Shown here one piece after another: positions 36,716-45,680 of a stretch of 64,000 bases of DNA. Every line of letters begins with the position of its first letter. Position 1 is the first letter of the stretch. The DNA lies in contig NZ_JAHQCX010000001.1 in NCBI RefSeq assembly GCF_019042245.1, positions 551,559 through 615,558 of the forward strand, given 5' to 3'. Position numbers and translations under genes: made by a program. The notes under the pieces are model-generated. The model was not told the DNA's origin, did no database searches, and saw only the letters and a program-made list of their open reading frames with translations. The DNA comes from Diplocloster modestus. Its GTDB lineage: Bacteria; Bacillota; Clostridia; Lachnospirales; Lachnospiraceae.

Positions 36716-38188
36716 ATGCTCTATATAGGTATTGATCTGGGAACCTCGGCGGTTAAATTACTGCTGATGGACGCCCAGGGCAGCATCCAAAAGATCGTAT
36801 CCCGTGAATATCCCTTATATTTCCCACACCCGGGGTGGTCGGAACAGAACCCGGAAGACTGGTACGAGCAGACGATAGAAGGGATTCGTGAACTGCTTGC
36901 AGGCACGGACAAAGAACAGGTAGCCGGCATAAGCTTTGGGGGCCAGATGCATGGTCTGATTATTCTGGATGAAAAAGACCAGGTGATCCGCCCGGCTATT
37001 CTCTGGAATGATGGCCGGTCCATCAAAGAATGTGAATATCTGAACGGTGTGATCGGAATGGAAAAACTGACCGGTTATACCGCCAACATCGCGTTTGCTG
37101 GTTTTACCGCTCCAAAACTATTGTGGGTAAAAGAAAATGAACCGGAAAATTTCCAGAAAATCAGCAAAATAATGCTTCCAAAAGATTATCTAGCTTACCG
37201 TCTGACCGGTGTCTTCTGTACGGACGTATCCGATGCCTCCGGTATGCTGCTCTTTGATGTCAAAAACCGCTGTTGGTCCAAAGAAATGGAAGAAATCTGT
37301 GGAATACGGGAAGCGCAGCTGGCTCGTGTATACGAGAGTTATGAATGTGTCGGTACGATAACAAACAAAATCGCTGAGACGCTGGGCCTGCCCCGGTCAG
37401 TCATCGTAGCCGCGGGAGCAGGTGACAACGCTGCCGCAGCAGTGGGAACCGGAACTGTAGGCGACGGTATGTGTAATATATCTCTTGGGACTTCCGGAAC
37501 CATCTTTATTTCCAGTAAAAACTTCGGGGTGGATGCCCACAACGGCCTTCATTCTTTCGCCCATGCCGATGGGCATTACCACCTCATGGGCTGCATGCTC
37601 AGCGCCGCATCCTGCAACAAATGGTGGATGGATGACATTCTGCAAACCGCTGACTATCAGGCAGAGCAGGACAAAATACCGGCGCTTGGCCGCAATCACG
37701 TGTTTTTTCTGCCTTACCTGATGGGAGAGCGTTCCCCGCATAATGATCCCAATGCCAGAGGAACCTTCATCGGAATGACGATGGACACCACCCGGTCCGA
37801 TATGACACAGGCGGTCCTGGAGGGGGTAGCCTTCGCTCTGCGCGATTCCCTGGAGATCGCCAAAGACCTGGGTATCCACATGGAACGCACTAAAATCTGC
37901 GGCGGCGGGGCCAGGAGCCCTCTATGGCGGCAGATGATCGCCAATATCCTCAACCTGAAAGTAGACCTGATCGAGGTGGAAGAGGGGCCTGCTTATGGTG
38001 GAGCGATACTGGCGGCAGTAGCCAACAAAGAATTCGAATCCGTAGAGGAGGCTGCCAAAAAACTGATCCGTATCACCGCTACCATAGAACCGGATCCTGA
38101 AACGGTGGATCTCTATGAAGAGCGCTATCAAAAATTCCGCAGGATTTACCCTGGACTTAAGGAGATTTTTAAAGAGATTATGATATAG
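36716..38188 (+). CDS. xylB: FGGY-family kinase, xylulokinase-like
   Basis: A 490-residue FGGY carbohydrate kinase with the ASKHA fold. N-terminal phosphate-binding loop: YIGIDLGTSAVKLLLMD. Sugar-site and catalytic region: ISFGGQMHGLIILDE, with DASGMLLFD and AAGAGDNAAAAVGTGTV following. The C-terminal half has GERSPHNDPNARG, where the Pro-His-x-Asp order matches xylulokinases, and an adenine-binding GGGARSPLWRQM. The length is typical for XylB. It closes the sugar operon, phosphorylating the ketose produced by the isomerase. D-xylulose is the family default; D-ribulose or another ketose is possible because no xylose isomerase is present. AAAGGAGG precedes the ATG. A long inverted repeat follows. 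Confidence 0.88.
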   Translation: MLYIGIDLGTSAVKLLLMDAQGSIQKIVSREYPLYFPHPGWSEQNPEDWYEQTIEGIRELLAGTDKEQVAGISFGGQMHGLIILDEKDQVIRPAILWNDGRSIKECEYLNGVIGMEKLTGYTANIAFAGFTAPKLLWVKENEPENFQKISKIMLPKDYLAYRLTGVFCTDVSDASGMLLFDVKNRCWSKEMEEICGIREAQLARVYESYECVGTITNKIAETLGLPRSVIVAAGAGDNAAAAVGTGTVGDGMCNISLGTSGTIFISSKNFGVDAHNGLHSFAHADGHYHLMGCMLSAASCNKWWMDDILQTADYQAEQDKIPALGRNHVFFLPYLMGERSPHNDPNARGTFIGMTMDTTRSDMTQAVLEGVAFALRDSLEIAKDLGIHMERTKICGGGARSPLWRQMIANILNLKVDLIEVEEGPAYGGAILAAVANKEFESVEEAAKKLIRITATIEPDPETVDLYEERYQKFRRIYPGLKEIFKEIMI

Positions 38189-38218
38189 TTTAACTTGCAG
38201 TCTCCCGGAGACAGGAAC

Positions 38219-38267
38219 AGAGCCTTTGAACCGGGAACACATCATGTGTTCCCGGTTCAAAGGCTCT
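38219..38267. terminator. Long perfect inverted repeat after the kinase gene
   Basis: A 23-bp perfect stem (AGAGCCTTTGAACCGGG on the left, its complement on the right) around a 3-nt loop. It lacks an immediate T-run, but TTTTT follows about 15 nt later. It may terminate the operon or act as an RNA-stabilising or MITE-like structure. Confidence 0.6.
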
Positions 38268-38316
38268 TGCTGTCGGATCGTTTTTACATCAGTCTTTTCT
38301 ACAAAGGAAAAACCGC

Positions 38317-38345
38317 TTGTCAATTTTACTTCCTGTGTGTATAAT
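38317..38345 (+). promoter_or_regulatory. Sigma-A promoter of rho
   Basis: TTGTCA (38317-38322), 17-nt spacer, TATAAT (38340-38345). The leader is about 95 nt. Confidence 0.85.
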
Positions 38346-38444
38346 AAAAATAATTGGAAATTAAAGTCATAGTCGTTTCTGACATGAATCCCAGCATGTA
38401 AACCAAAACGGTAATACAGAACAGAATAAATAAAGGAGAATAGC

Positions 38445-40241
38445 ATGAATCGGGAAAAATACGAATCGTTATCACTGGCAGCGCTGAAAGACATCGCGAA
38501 GGCCCGCGGCATGAAAGGGACCTCCGGGCTGCGTAAAGGCGACCTGATCCAACTGATGCTTGTAGAGGATCAGAAGGCGGAAGGGGAGTCGGCCAAGGCA
38601 GCCGAACAGGATGAGAACAGGCAGGAAAAGGAAGAACTGAAACAGCATAAAGAAGGACTGAAACAGGATAAAGAAGAAAAACAGGCGGTAAAGCCGCTGA
38701 ACGAGACGAGGAAGAGAGTCGTGTCCAGCCAGCAGCGACCGCGATATAAGAACCAGACCAGGGAAGAGGTAAGATCCCAAACTTCGCCCCGGGAAGAAAC
38801 AAATCAGGCCACGGCTAGGGAAGAGACAAGAAATCAAGCCTCGCCCCGGGAAGAGACAAGAACTCAGACACCGTCCAGAGCAGAAGAACGAAACCAGTCT
38901 CCGTCCCGGGAGGAGACCAGGAATCAGGTGCAGACCCGGGAAGAATCAAGGAGTCAGACGCAGTTCCGAGAAGACTCAAGAACCCAGGCACAGTCCCGGG
39001 AGGATATCAGAATCCAGCCGCAGCCTGAGCCCAGGGAAGATAGGAAGCAGGAAAACCGGGAAGACAGGCAGGATGGAGAGAGCAGAGCGAATGTCCCGGA
39101 TATGGAACAGCTGGACAGTGGTGTGACGGCCAATGGAATACTGGAGGTACTGCCGGATGGCTATGGATTTATCCGATGTGCTAATTATCTCCCAGGAGAA
39201 AATGATGTCTATGTATCCCCATCTCAGATCCGCAGATTTAATCTGAAAACCGGTGATATCTTATGCGGCAATACCAGGATTAAAACCCAGCAGGAAAAGT
39301 TCAGTGCGTTACTTTATTTAAAGAGTATCAATGGCTTTCATCCTTCAGAGGCGAACCGCAGATTTAATTTTGAAGACATGACGCCTATATTCCCCAATAA
39401 AAGACTGCGTCTGGAACGTTCACAGTCCAGCATTGCCATGCGTATCGTGGATGTCATTTCTCCGATCGGAAAAGGGCAGCGTGGTATGATCGTCTCTCCC
39501 CCGAAAGCAGGTAAGACGACCCTGTTAAAGGATGTGGCCAAGTCGATTATAACCAATAATCCGGAAATGCATCTGATTATCCTGCTGATCGATGAACGGC
39601 CGGAGGAGGTTACAGATATCAAGGAAGCGATCGAGGGACAAAACGTGGAAGTGATCTACTCCACTTTTGATGAGCTTCCGGAACATCACAAACGGGTGTC
39701 GGAGATGGTGATCGAGCGGGCGAAGCGCCTGGTGGAACACAGGAAGGACGTAGTGATCCTGCTGGACAGCATAACGAGACTGGCCAGGGCCTATAACCTG
39801 ACAGTGCCGCCCAGTGGAAGAACGCTTTCCGGAGGTCTGGACCCGGCGGCCTTACACATGCCAAAACGATTTTTCGGAGCCGCGAGAAACATGCGGGAAG
39901 GGGGGAGCCTTACGATTCTGGCTACCGCTCTCGTGGATACGGGCAGTAAGATGGATGATGTGGTATATGAGGAGTTCAAAGGAACCGGTAATATGGAGCT
40001 GGTTCTGGACAGAAAGCTTCAGGAAAAACGGATTTTCCCGGCCATCGACATACAGAAGTCCAGTACCAGAAGAGAGGATCTGCTCCTGACCAGGGAAGAA
40101 CAGGAGGCGGTTTATCTGATGCGCAAGGCGCTGAACGGCCTGCGCACCGACGAAGCTGTGGAAAATATACTGAATATGTTTGTGCGGACCAAGAACAATA
40201 TGGAGTTTGTACAGATGGTTAAAAAAACAAAATTTATTTAA
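38445..40241 (+). CDS. rho: Transcription termination factor Rho with long disordered N-terminal insertion
   Basis: Hexameric RNA helicase that ends transcription. The C-terminal two-thirds are canonical: an RNA-binding cold-shock fold ([20 protein letters not shown], about 226-290), Walker [15 protein letters not shown] (about 352), Walker [17 protein letters not shown], and Q/R-loop regions to the C terminus. The N-terminal helical domain ([16 protein letters not shown]) is present. Between them, about residues 48-215, lies a charged, Gln/Arg/Glu-rich, low-complexity stretch with about ten degenerate REExRxQ units. The total of 598 residues exceeds the roughly 420 of E. coli Rho. Such insertions occur in clostridial and Bacteroides Rho and can confer prion-like or condensate behaviour. 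AAAGGAG precedes the ATG. Confidence 0.97.
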   Translation: MNREKYESLSLAALKDIAKARGMKGTSGLRKGDLIQLMLVEDQKAEGESAKAAEQDENRQEKEELKQHKEGLKQDKEEKQAVKPLNETRKRVVSSQQRPRYKNQTREEVRSQTSPREETNQATAREETRNQASPREETRTQTPSRAEERNQSPSREETRNQVQTREESRSQTQFREDSRTQAQSREDIRIQPQPEPREDRKQENREDRQDGESRANVPDMEQLDSGVTANGILEVLPDGYGFIRCANYLPGENDVYVSPSQIRRFNLKTGDILCGNTRIKTQQEKFSALLYLKSINGFHPSEANRRFNFEDMTPIFPNKRLRLERSQSSIAMRIVDVISPIGKGQRGMIVSPPKAGKTTLLKDVAKSIITNNPEMHLIILLIDERPEEVTDIKEAIEGQNVEVIYSTFDELPEHHKRVSEMVIERAKRLVEHRKDVVILLDSITRLARAYNLTVPPSGRTLSGGLDPAALHMPKRFFGAARNMREGGSLTILATALVDTGSKMDDVVYEEFKGTGNMELVLDRKLQEKRIFPAIDIQKSSTRREDLLLTREEQEAVYLMRKALNGLRTDEAVENILNMFVRTKNNMEFVQMVKKTKFI

Positions 40242-40248
40242 GAAAAAC

Positions 40249-40277
40249 TTGCAATCAGCTCGTGGGTATGATACAAT
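40249..40277 (+). promoter_or_regulatory. Promoter of rpmE
   Basis: TTGCAA (40249-40254), 17-nt spacer, TACAAT (40272-40277), beginning 8 nt after the rho stop. Confidence 0.75.
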
Positions 40278-40350
40278 ATGAAAGCTGTTTATTAGTAACG
40301 TATGTAAGATCCCCAAGGGGACAGAAAGTAGATATAGAGAGGTGAAAACA

Positions 40351-40560
40351 ATGAGAGAAGGAATTCATCCGACATACCATCAGGCTACGGTAACCTGCAA
40401 CTGCGGAAATACTTTTGTAACCGGATCCACAAAGAACGAAATCCACGTGGAAGTTTGTTCCAAATGTCATCCGTTCTACACCGGACAGCAGAAAGCAGCA
40501 TCCGCTCGCGGACGTATCGATAAGTTCAACCGTAAGTATGGCATGAACGAAAACAAATAA
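40351..40560 (+). CDS. rpmE: Ribosomal protein bL31, zinc-binding (C+) form
   Basis: Large-subunit ribosomal protein L31, 69 residues. Four cysteines are present as CNC and CSKC, giving the zinc-binding C+ type; loss of zinc usually triggers replacement by a C- paralogue not seen here. [19 protein letters not shown] is the standard start. An in-frame GTG 9 nt upstream is not preferred because AGAGGTG at the ATG fits a ribosome site. The rho - rpmE order is conserved in clostridia. A Rho-independent terminator follows. Confidence 0.97.
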   Translation: MREGIHPTYHQATVTCNCGNTFVTGSTKNEIHVEVCSKCHPFYTGQQKAASARGRIDKFNRKYGMNENK

Positions 40561-40572
40561 GGCAGATAGAGA

Positions 40573-40606
40573 AGGTTGAGGTTATTTAATCTCAACCTCA
40601 TTTTTT
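40573..40606 (+). terminator. rpmE terminator
   Basis: AGGTTGAG (40573-40580) pairs with CTCAACCT (40591-40598); six T follow. Confidence 0.88.
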
Positions 40607-40617
40607 AAGAAAATGAA

Positions 40618-40646
40618 AGGGAGTTTCGCAGGGAAACTCTTTTTTC
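40618..40646 (+). repeat. Partial family A repeat acting as second terminator
   Basis: GGAGTTTCGC / GGGAAACTC hairpin followed by TTTTTT, matching only the final hairpin of the family A elements. It makes a tandem terminator after rpmE. Confidence 0.55.
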
Positions 40647-40689
40647 CGTAAAATGTATGGCGCAGTCATGAGCCATTGGAGGTAAACAT

Positions 40690-41697
40690 ATGAAATCTTC
40701 AGGAATCGGCGGGCAGGCAGTGATCGAGGGTATCATGATGAAGCATGGGGATGAATACTCTGTTGCCGTGAGAAAGCCCGATGGGGAGATAGAATTACAG
40801 ATTAGTAATTATGAGGGTGTAATAAAGAACGCAGGGATTAAGAAATGGCCGTTTATCAGAGGGATATTTGCATTTATCGATTCCCTGGTGCTGGGAATGA
40901 AGACGCTGACCTTTTCGGCCAGCTTCTATGAAGAGGAAGAAGAAACCCAGGCATCCAAGGCGGATCAGGTCATGGAGAAGCTGTTCAAAGATAAGGCGGA
41001 GAAGGTAGTCATGGGACTGGCTATCGTTCTGTCGGTGGTATTGGCGATCGGGATCTTTATGGTACTGCCGCTTTTGATTGCCAACTATTTTAAGAAGTAC
41101 ATCATTTCCTATACAGTGCTTGCGATTATAGAAGGGGCTATCCGTATTATCCTGTTTATATCCTATGTAGCACTGATTTCCTGTATGAAGGATATCAAAC
41201 GGGTTTACATGTATCATGGAGCCGAACATAAATGTATCAACTGTGTGGAGCATGGAAAAGAACTGACCGTGGAGAACGTGCGCAGCAGCTCAAAACAGCA
41301 TAAGCGCTGCGGCACCAGTTTTCTTTTGATGGTTGTTATTATCAGTGTATTTTTCTTCATGTTTATCCGGGTGGATTCGCCGGTACTGCGCCTGCTCAGC
41401 AGAGTTCTGCTGGTGCCGCTGATCGCTGGAGTGGCTTACGAATTTATCCGCCTGGCCGGCAATACGGACAATAAGCTGATCGAAATCTTAAGTAAGCCGG
41501 GCCTCTGGATGCAGGGGCTGACGACGAAGGAACCGGATGACAGCATGATCGAGGTAGCGATTACCGCTGTGGAGGCTGTTTTTGACTGGAAAGCATATCT
41601 GACCGAAGAATTCGGCGCAGAACAGTTGGGAGATAAGCATGACGTTTCAGGAAGCAAAAGTATACGGAGAAAAGAAGCTGGCACAGTCACAGATTGA
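40690..41697 (+). CDS. DUF1385 family membrane protein
   Basis: A 335-residue membrane protein of the DUF1385/YqhQ family. The start MKSSGIGGQAVIEGIMMKHGD is the family hallmark, followed by AVRKPDGEIEL. Two or more TM pairs are visible: VVMGLAIVLSVVLAIGIFMV, YIISYTVLAIIEGAIRIILFIS, FLLMVVIISVFFFMFI and a final one to LLVPLIAGVAYEF. MYHGAEHKCINCVEHGKELT contains His and Cys that could bind metal. The function is unknown; its position between rpmE and prmC is conserved in clostridia. The last 59 nt overlap the start of prmC. The ribosome site is TGGAGGT. Confidence 0.9.
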   Translation: MKSSGIGGQAVIEGIMMKHGDEYSVAVRKPDGEIELQISNYEGVIKNAGIKKWPFIRGIFAFIDSLVLGMKTLTFSASFYEEEEETQASKADQVMEKLFKDKAEKVVMGLAIVLSVVLAIGIFMVLPLLIANYFKKYIISYTVLAIIEGAIRIILFISYVALISCMKDIKRVYMYHGAEHKCINCVEHGKELTVENVRSSSKQHKRCGTSFLLMVVIISVFFFMFIRVDSPVLRLLSRVLLVPLIAGVAYEFIRLAGNTDNKLIEILSKPGLWMQGLTTKEPDDSMIEVAITAVEAVFDWKAYLTEEFGAEQLGDKHDVSGSKSIRRKEAGTVTD

Positions 41698-42478
41698 GGA
41701 ATACCGGTTTGACGCGTGGTATTTACTGAATTTCGCTTCCGGACTCACGAATGCGCAGTATCTGCTGCACCAGCGGGAACCCATGGACGACGGTATGTGG
41801 GAGAATTATGACCGGCTTCTGGATGCGCGCTGCGCGCATATCCCGCTTCAGCATCTGACCGGGGAACAGGAATTCTACGGCCTTGCGTTTCAGGTGGACC
41901 GACGGGTGCTGATACCAAGACAGGATACGGAAGTTCTTGTGGAGGAAGCGAAGCGAAGGCTGATGCCGGGTATGAAAGTGCTGGATCTGTGTACGGGCTC
42001 AGGGTGCATTTTATTAAGTTTATTATATGGAAGAAATGATATATTCGGCATAGGTACGGATATATCCGCAGAAGCGCTGGAAGTTGCAAAAATGAATTCC
42101 GGACGGCTTGGTGTGGATGCAAGCTGGCGTCAGGGAGATCTCTTTGAACAGATAGAGGGGCAATTCGATTTGATTGTCTCGAATCCTCCCTATATTCCCA
42201 CGGAAGTGATCGAAGGTCTGATGCCGGAGGTCAGGGATCACGAACCCTTATCAGCTCTGGATGGCGGAGCGGACGGACTGGATTTCTACCGGAGGATCGG
42301 CGCCGAAGCGGACGGTTATCTCACGCCGGGTGGATGGCTCTATCTGGAAATCGGATATGATCAGGGAGAAACGGTGTCGTCACTGTTGAAAGAGCATAAT
42401 TATGAAGAAGTCCGGGTGATCAAGGACCTGGCAGGTTTAGACCGCGTAGTGTGCGGGAGATTAAAGGAGGAATTATAG
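41639..42478 (+). CDS. prmC: Release-factor glutamine methyltransferase
   Basis: A 279-residue SAM-dependent methyltransferase that methylates the Gln of the GGQ motif in release factors. The N-terminal helical domain recognises the release factor; the catalytic domain has LDLCTGSGCILLSLL (SAM binding) and the diagnostic NPPY in DLIVSNPPYIPTEVIEG. The length is standard. The start lies 59 nt inside the DUF1385 gene, with GGGAG before the ATG. The stop touches the start of prfA, its substrate: enzyme and target form one translational unit. Confidence 0.96.
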   Translation: MTFQEAKVYGEKKLAQSQIEEYRFDAWYLLNFASGLTNAQYLLHQREPMDDGMWENYDRLLDARCAHIPLQHLTGEQEFYGLAFQVDRRVLIPRQDTEVLVEEAKRRLMPGMKVLDLCTGSGCILLSLLYGRNDIFGIGTDISAEALEVAKMNSGRLGVDASWRQGDLFEQIEGQFDLIVSNPPYIPTEVIEGLMPEVRDHEPLSALDGGADGLDFYRRIGAEADGYLTPGGWLYLEIGYDQGETVSSLLKEHNYEEVRVIKDLAGLDRVVCGRLKEEL

Positions 42479-43555
42479 ATGTTTGACAAACTGGAAGACT
42501 TATTGATACGGTTTGAAGAAATCATGAGCGAACTGAATGAGCCTTCGGTAGTCAATGATCAGAATCGTTTCAGGACGCTGATGAAAGAGCAGAACGATTT
42601 GGCGCCGATTGTAGATGCCTATCAGGAATATAAAAACTGTAAGCAGAATATCGAGGACAGTCTCGCTATGCTGGAGGAGGAATCCGACGAGGAGATGCGG
42701 GAGCTGGCTAAGGAAGAGTTAAATGAATCCAAGGACCGGATGACGCAGTTAGAGCATCAGCTAAAGATCCTGCTGCTGCCCAAGGACCCCAACGATGAGA
42801 AGAATGTAATTGTGGAGATCCGGGCCGGTGCAGGCGGAGACGAAGCGGCGTTATTTGCTGCTGAGATATACCGGATGTATGTCCGGTTTGCAGAGCGGAA
42901 CCGCTGGAAAACAGAAATGATCAGTGTGAATGAGAATGGAATCGGCGGCTTCAAGGAAGTCATATTTATGATTACCGGCCAGGGTGCGTATTCCAAATTA
43001 AAATATGAGAGCGGTGTACACCGTGTGCAGAGGGTGCCTGAGACTGAATCCGGCGGCCGCATCCATACTTCGACCATTACCGTTGCGATCATGCCGGAAG
43101 CGGAAGAAGTGGACGTGGAGCTGGACATGAATGACTGTAAATTTGACGTGTTCCGGGCATCCGGAAACGGCGGCCAGTGTGTCAACACGACGGACTCTGC
43201 CGTGCGTCTGACCCACATCCCCACAGGGATCGTGATTTCCTGCCAGGATGAAAAGTCCCAGCTGAAAAATAAAGACAAAGCGCTGAAAGTGCTGCGATCC
43301 AGGCTATATGAACTGGAGCTGGCGAAAAAACATGACGCCGAGGCGGAAGCCAGAAGAAGCCAGGTGGGAACCGGGGACCGTTCCGAGAAGATCAGAACCT
43401 ACAATTTTCCGCAGGGACGTGTAACGGACCATCGGATTAAGCTGACTTTACACAAGCTGGATTCCGTGTTAGACGGGGATCTCTATGAGGTCATCGACAG
43501 TCTGATCGCCGCAGACCAGGCGGCTAAGCTGAGTAATCTGCAGGAAGCCTCCTGA
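42479..43555 (+). CDS. prfA: Peptide chain release factor 1
   Basis: Recognises UAA and UAG stop codons and triggers peptide release. The 358 residues are normal. The catalytic GGQ is in [22 protein letters not shown]. coli has His after the Gln where this protein has Cys. The stop-codon-reading loop with PxT-type residues is in [18 protein letters not shown]. The N-terminal domain is rich in coiled coil (residues 1-110). The ATG follows the prmC stop directly (TAGATG) with AAAGGAGG upstream, so it is coupled to the methyltransferase that modifies it. Confidence 0.97.
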   Translation: MFDKLEDLLIRFEEIMSELNEPSVVNDQNRFRTLMKEQNDLAPIVDAYQEYKNCKQNIEDSLAMLEEESDEEMRELAKEELNESKDRMTQLEHQLKILLLPKDPNDEKNVIVEIRAGAGGDEAALFAAEIYRMYVRFAERNRWKTEMISVNENGIGGFKEVIFMITGQGAYSKLKYESGVHRVQRVPETESGGRIHTSTITVAIMPEAEEVDVELDMNDCKFDVFRASGNGGQCVNTTDSAVRLTHIPTGIVISCQDEKSQLKNKDKALKVLRSRLYELELAKKHDAEAEARRSQVGTGDRSEKIRTYNFPQGRVTDHRIKLTLHKLDSVLDGDLYEVIDSLIAADQAAKLSNLQEAS

Positions 43556-43616
43556 ACATTCCTGAACAGGAATGTGAAAGAAACGTTCTGATGATATAAC
43601 ATAATTTCATGCAGTT

Positions 43617-43651
43617 AAAATGGTTTGGTTTTTACAATCAAACCATTTTTT
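43617..43651 (+). terminator. prfA terminator
   Basis: AAAATGGTTTG pairs with CAAACCATTTT; the T-run continues into repeat family B. Confidence 0.9.
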
Positions 43652-43767
43652 ATAGCTATGAGCACTTAGCGGCTGTCTTTGGCCGCTTACGTGCGATGCA
43701 TGAAAAATAGTCAGCGAGGCTTTTTCGAGCACTACTATTTTTTATAGCTATGAGCACTTAGCGGCTG
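43645..43767 (+). repeat. Post-terminator repeat family B, two copies around the 35-bp element
   Basis: A 31-bp sequence (starts ATTTTTTATAGCTATGAGC, ends AGCGGCTG) is present at 43645-43675 and 43737-43767, exactly 92 bp apart. Between them is the 35-bp element (43686-43720) shared with 19311-19345, and a second possible hairpin (AAAAATAGT / ACTATTTTTT, about 43703-43743) whose T-run leads into the second copy. GCTATGAGCACTTtAGCC at 5872 is a weaker relative, also after a hairpin. Confidence 0.85.
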
Positions 43768-43934
43768 GATGAGTCATACGGTATAAAATATTGAAAAATC
43801 TGTGAAATGAAAATAGAGCATTTACTTTTATATAAGAAGATGATTATAATAGTTGTTAAGGCTGTGAAGCGCTGGGCAGCAAAAGAGGATAGAATTATGA
43901 CAGTGTACGTGGGTCATGCTGAGGAAAGGAATGT

Positions 43935-44663
43935 ATGTTTATGCCGAAGGAAACGATAGAGAAAACAAAGCTGGACGATGATGCTTTGTTATATCAGAAA
44001 CGGGATGAAAAGAAAGACAGGGAAAAGTTCAAGGAGCTGGACGGAAAGGGAAAATTACAGTTTTTTAGAGATTACTATCTGCTCAAAGTGGTCATTGTGG
44101 TGATAGCGGCAGTTCTTCTCGGTTCGGTGATTTATACGGTGGTGAAGCCGAAACCGGAAGCGGCTCTTAATGTGGCGGTAGTCAATGATCAGTGGGAAGA
44201 ACAGGCCCTGGAAGATTTTAAGACCAGCCTGCAGGACTATCTGGGGCTGGATGCCAGTAAGAATACCATAGAGGTCATGGATGCGCTGTGGCTCAATGAT
44301 GACGGCTCCGATATGGCGACCCGGACGAAGCTGATGGTCAATATCTCCGCTGGAATGGTAGATGTGATGATCGCGGACCAGGAACAGTTTTTGAGCTACG
44401 CACAACAGGGACTGTTCGTGGATCTTACTGAGGAACTGCCGGCGGACCTGTATCAGAAACTGAATGGACAGATACTGACCAGCGGTGTGATAGAAGAAGA
44501 GGGGCAGGAGCCAACAGGAGAGTACAGCGTCGGTATTTCACTGGAGAACAGTCAGCTATACGGTTCTTTGACTAATCAGACGGAACCGATGTATATCGGA
44601 ATCACGACCAGCACGAAGAATATGGAAGATGCTGTAAAAACGCTTCAGTATCTTTTCCAGTAA
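43935..44663 (+). CDS. Single-pass membrane protein of unknown function
   Basis: A 242-residue protein. A charged cytoplasmic N terminus (residues 1-48, Lys/Glu/Asp-rich) is followed by one TM segment (VVIVVIAAVLLGSVIYTVV, about 51-69) and an extracytoplasmic domain of about 170 residues. No family was recognised. The domain begins AALNVAVVNDQWEEQALEDF and includes DVMIADQEQFLSYAQQGLFVDLTEELP, which loosely recalls the substrate-site text of solute-binding proteins, so it may be a degenerate binding-protein fold; this is only an impression. The start is ATG at 43935 (GAGGAAAGG upstream); ATG at 43941 is also possible. It stands alone. Confidence 0.7.
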   Translation: MFMPKETIEKTKLDDDALLYQKRDEKKDREKFKELDGKGKLQFFRDYYLLKVVIVVIAAVLLGSVIYTVVKPKPEAALNVAVVNDQWEEQALEDFKTSLQDYLGLDASKNTIEVMDALWLNDDGSDMATRTKLMVNISAGMVDVMIADQEQFLSYAQQGLFVDLTEELPADLYQKLNGQILTSGVIEEEGQEPTGEYSVGISLENSQLYGSLTNQTEPMYIGITTSTKNMEDAVKTLQYLFQ

Positions 44664-44687
44664 CGCCAGATCATTTTGATCCGCCGC

Positions 44688-44745
44688 AGGGGACTGTTGT
44701 GAAAGGGAATTTGCCGGGAGCATTCCTTTTACAGCGTCCCCTTTG
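44688..44745 (+). terminator. Possible hairpin between the membrane protein and EamA genes
   Basis: GGGGAC and GTGAAAGGGAAT on the left pair with ATTCCTTTTAC and GTCCCC on the right. No strong T-run, so it may weaken rather than stop transcription. Confidence 0.5.
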
Positions 44746-44774
44746 CTATGTCTTTGCAGCGCATCGAGGAAAAA

Positions 44775-45680
44775 ATGAGGGAGAGAATGGAAAAACTTAA
44801 GATAGAGAATGAGAAAAAAACACAGATACTCGGCCATACATTGGCCTGTCTCACGATAATTGTATGGGGAAGCACCTTTATCGCTTCCAAAATTATGCTG
44901 GCCTACTTTACGCCGGCCCAGATTATGGTCATGCGCTTCGGGATGGCATATGTGGTTCTGGCACTGCTCAGCAGAAAATTTGAAAAACCAAAAAGTCTGA
45001 AAGACGAACTGGGAATTGCCGGTTTGGCCGTGATGGGAAGCACGCTTTATTTTTTGTGTGAAAATGTGGCCCTGACTTACACGCTCACATCAAACGTCAG
45101 TATCATTCTGGCCGCGGCGCCGATCTTCACAGCCGTACTGGCCCACATTATGACCAAGGATGAGAAGCTTAAGAAGTCCGCCTGGGGCGGGGCGCTGATC
45201 GCATTAGCCGGAGTAATGCTGGTAGTGTTTAACGGGACCTTTGTGTTAAAATTGAATCCGTTGGGCGATCTGCTGACCGTACTGGCGGCTCTGTGCTGGG
45301 CCGTCTATTCCGTGAATCTGAAAGCATATGTGCACCGTTATGATAATCTGGTACTGACAAGAAAAATCATGCTCTATGGATTCCTCACTACGTTGCCGGT
45401 GGTAATCGTCCAGGGCGGTGAATTCAACCTGCCGGCGCTGGCCTACCCGGATGTGCTGGTGAGCCTGCTGTTCCTGGGATTGCTGGGCAGCGCGGCAGGT
45501 TATGTGACATGGAATGTGGCAGTGAAGTCGATCGGAATCATTAAGACGAATAATTATATCTATTTGAATCCATTTGTAACGATGGTTGCGGCCTGGTTAA
45601 TTCTGGGTGAAAAAGTTTCCTACATGGGATTCGCCGGTGCCGTTCTGATCATCGGCGGAGTGTTTCTTGCGGACCGATAA
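44775..45680 (+). CDS. EamA/DMT-family transporter
   Basis: A 301-residue permease of the drug/metabolite transporter superfamily with ten TM segments in two homologous halves: TLACLTIIVWGSTFIASKIM opens the first EamA unit, and LTVLAALCWAVYSVNLKAYV opens the second. Substrates of the family range from amino acids to drugs; none can be inferred here. The ATG at 44775 has GAGG 5 nt upstream; 44787 is an alternative with GAGGGAG, while an ATG at 44748 lacks a site. Its last 84 nt overlap tail-to-tail with the P-type ATPase gene on the other strand, so the two transcripts are complementary at their 3' ends. Confidence 0.85.
   Translation: MRERMEKLKIENEKKTQILGHTLACLTIIVWGSTFIASKIMLAYFTPAQIMVMRFGMAYVVLALLSRKFEKPKSLKDELGIAGLAVMGSTLYFLCENVALTYTLTSNVSIILAAAPIFTAVLAHIMTKDEKLKKSAWGGALIALAGVMLVVFNGTFVLKLNPLGDLLTVLAALCWAVYSVNLKAYVHRYDNLVLTRKIMLYGFLTTLPVVIVQGGEFNLPALAYPDVLVSLLFLGLLGSAAGYVTWNVAVKSIGIIKTNNYIYLNPFVTMVAAWLILGEKVSYMGFAGAVLIIGGVFLADR

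Larger units (their letters stand above)
43556..43934 (+). other. Intergenic region with terminator and repeat family B
   Basis: After the prfA terminator (43617-43651), a 31-bp repeat occurs twice, with the 35-bp dispersed element between the copies. A perfect TATAAT at 43845-43850 may serve the downstream gene, but its -35 is poor. Confidence 0.6.

Noticed and set aside
43161-43220. Cys after GGQ in release factor 1 as an inactivating change
   Set aside because: The GGQ tripeptide itself and its surroundings are intact and the gene is coupled to prmC; a neighbouring-residue variant is not evidence of lost function.
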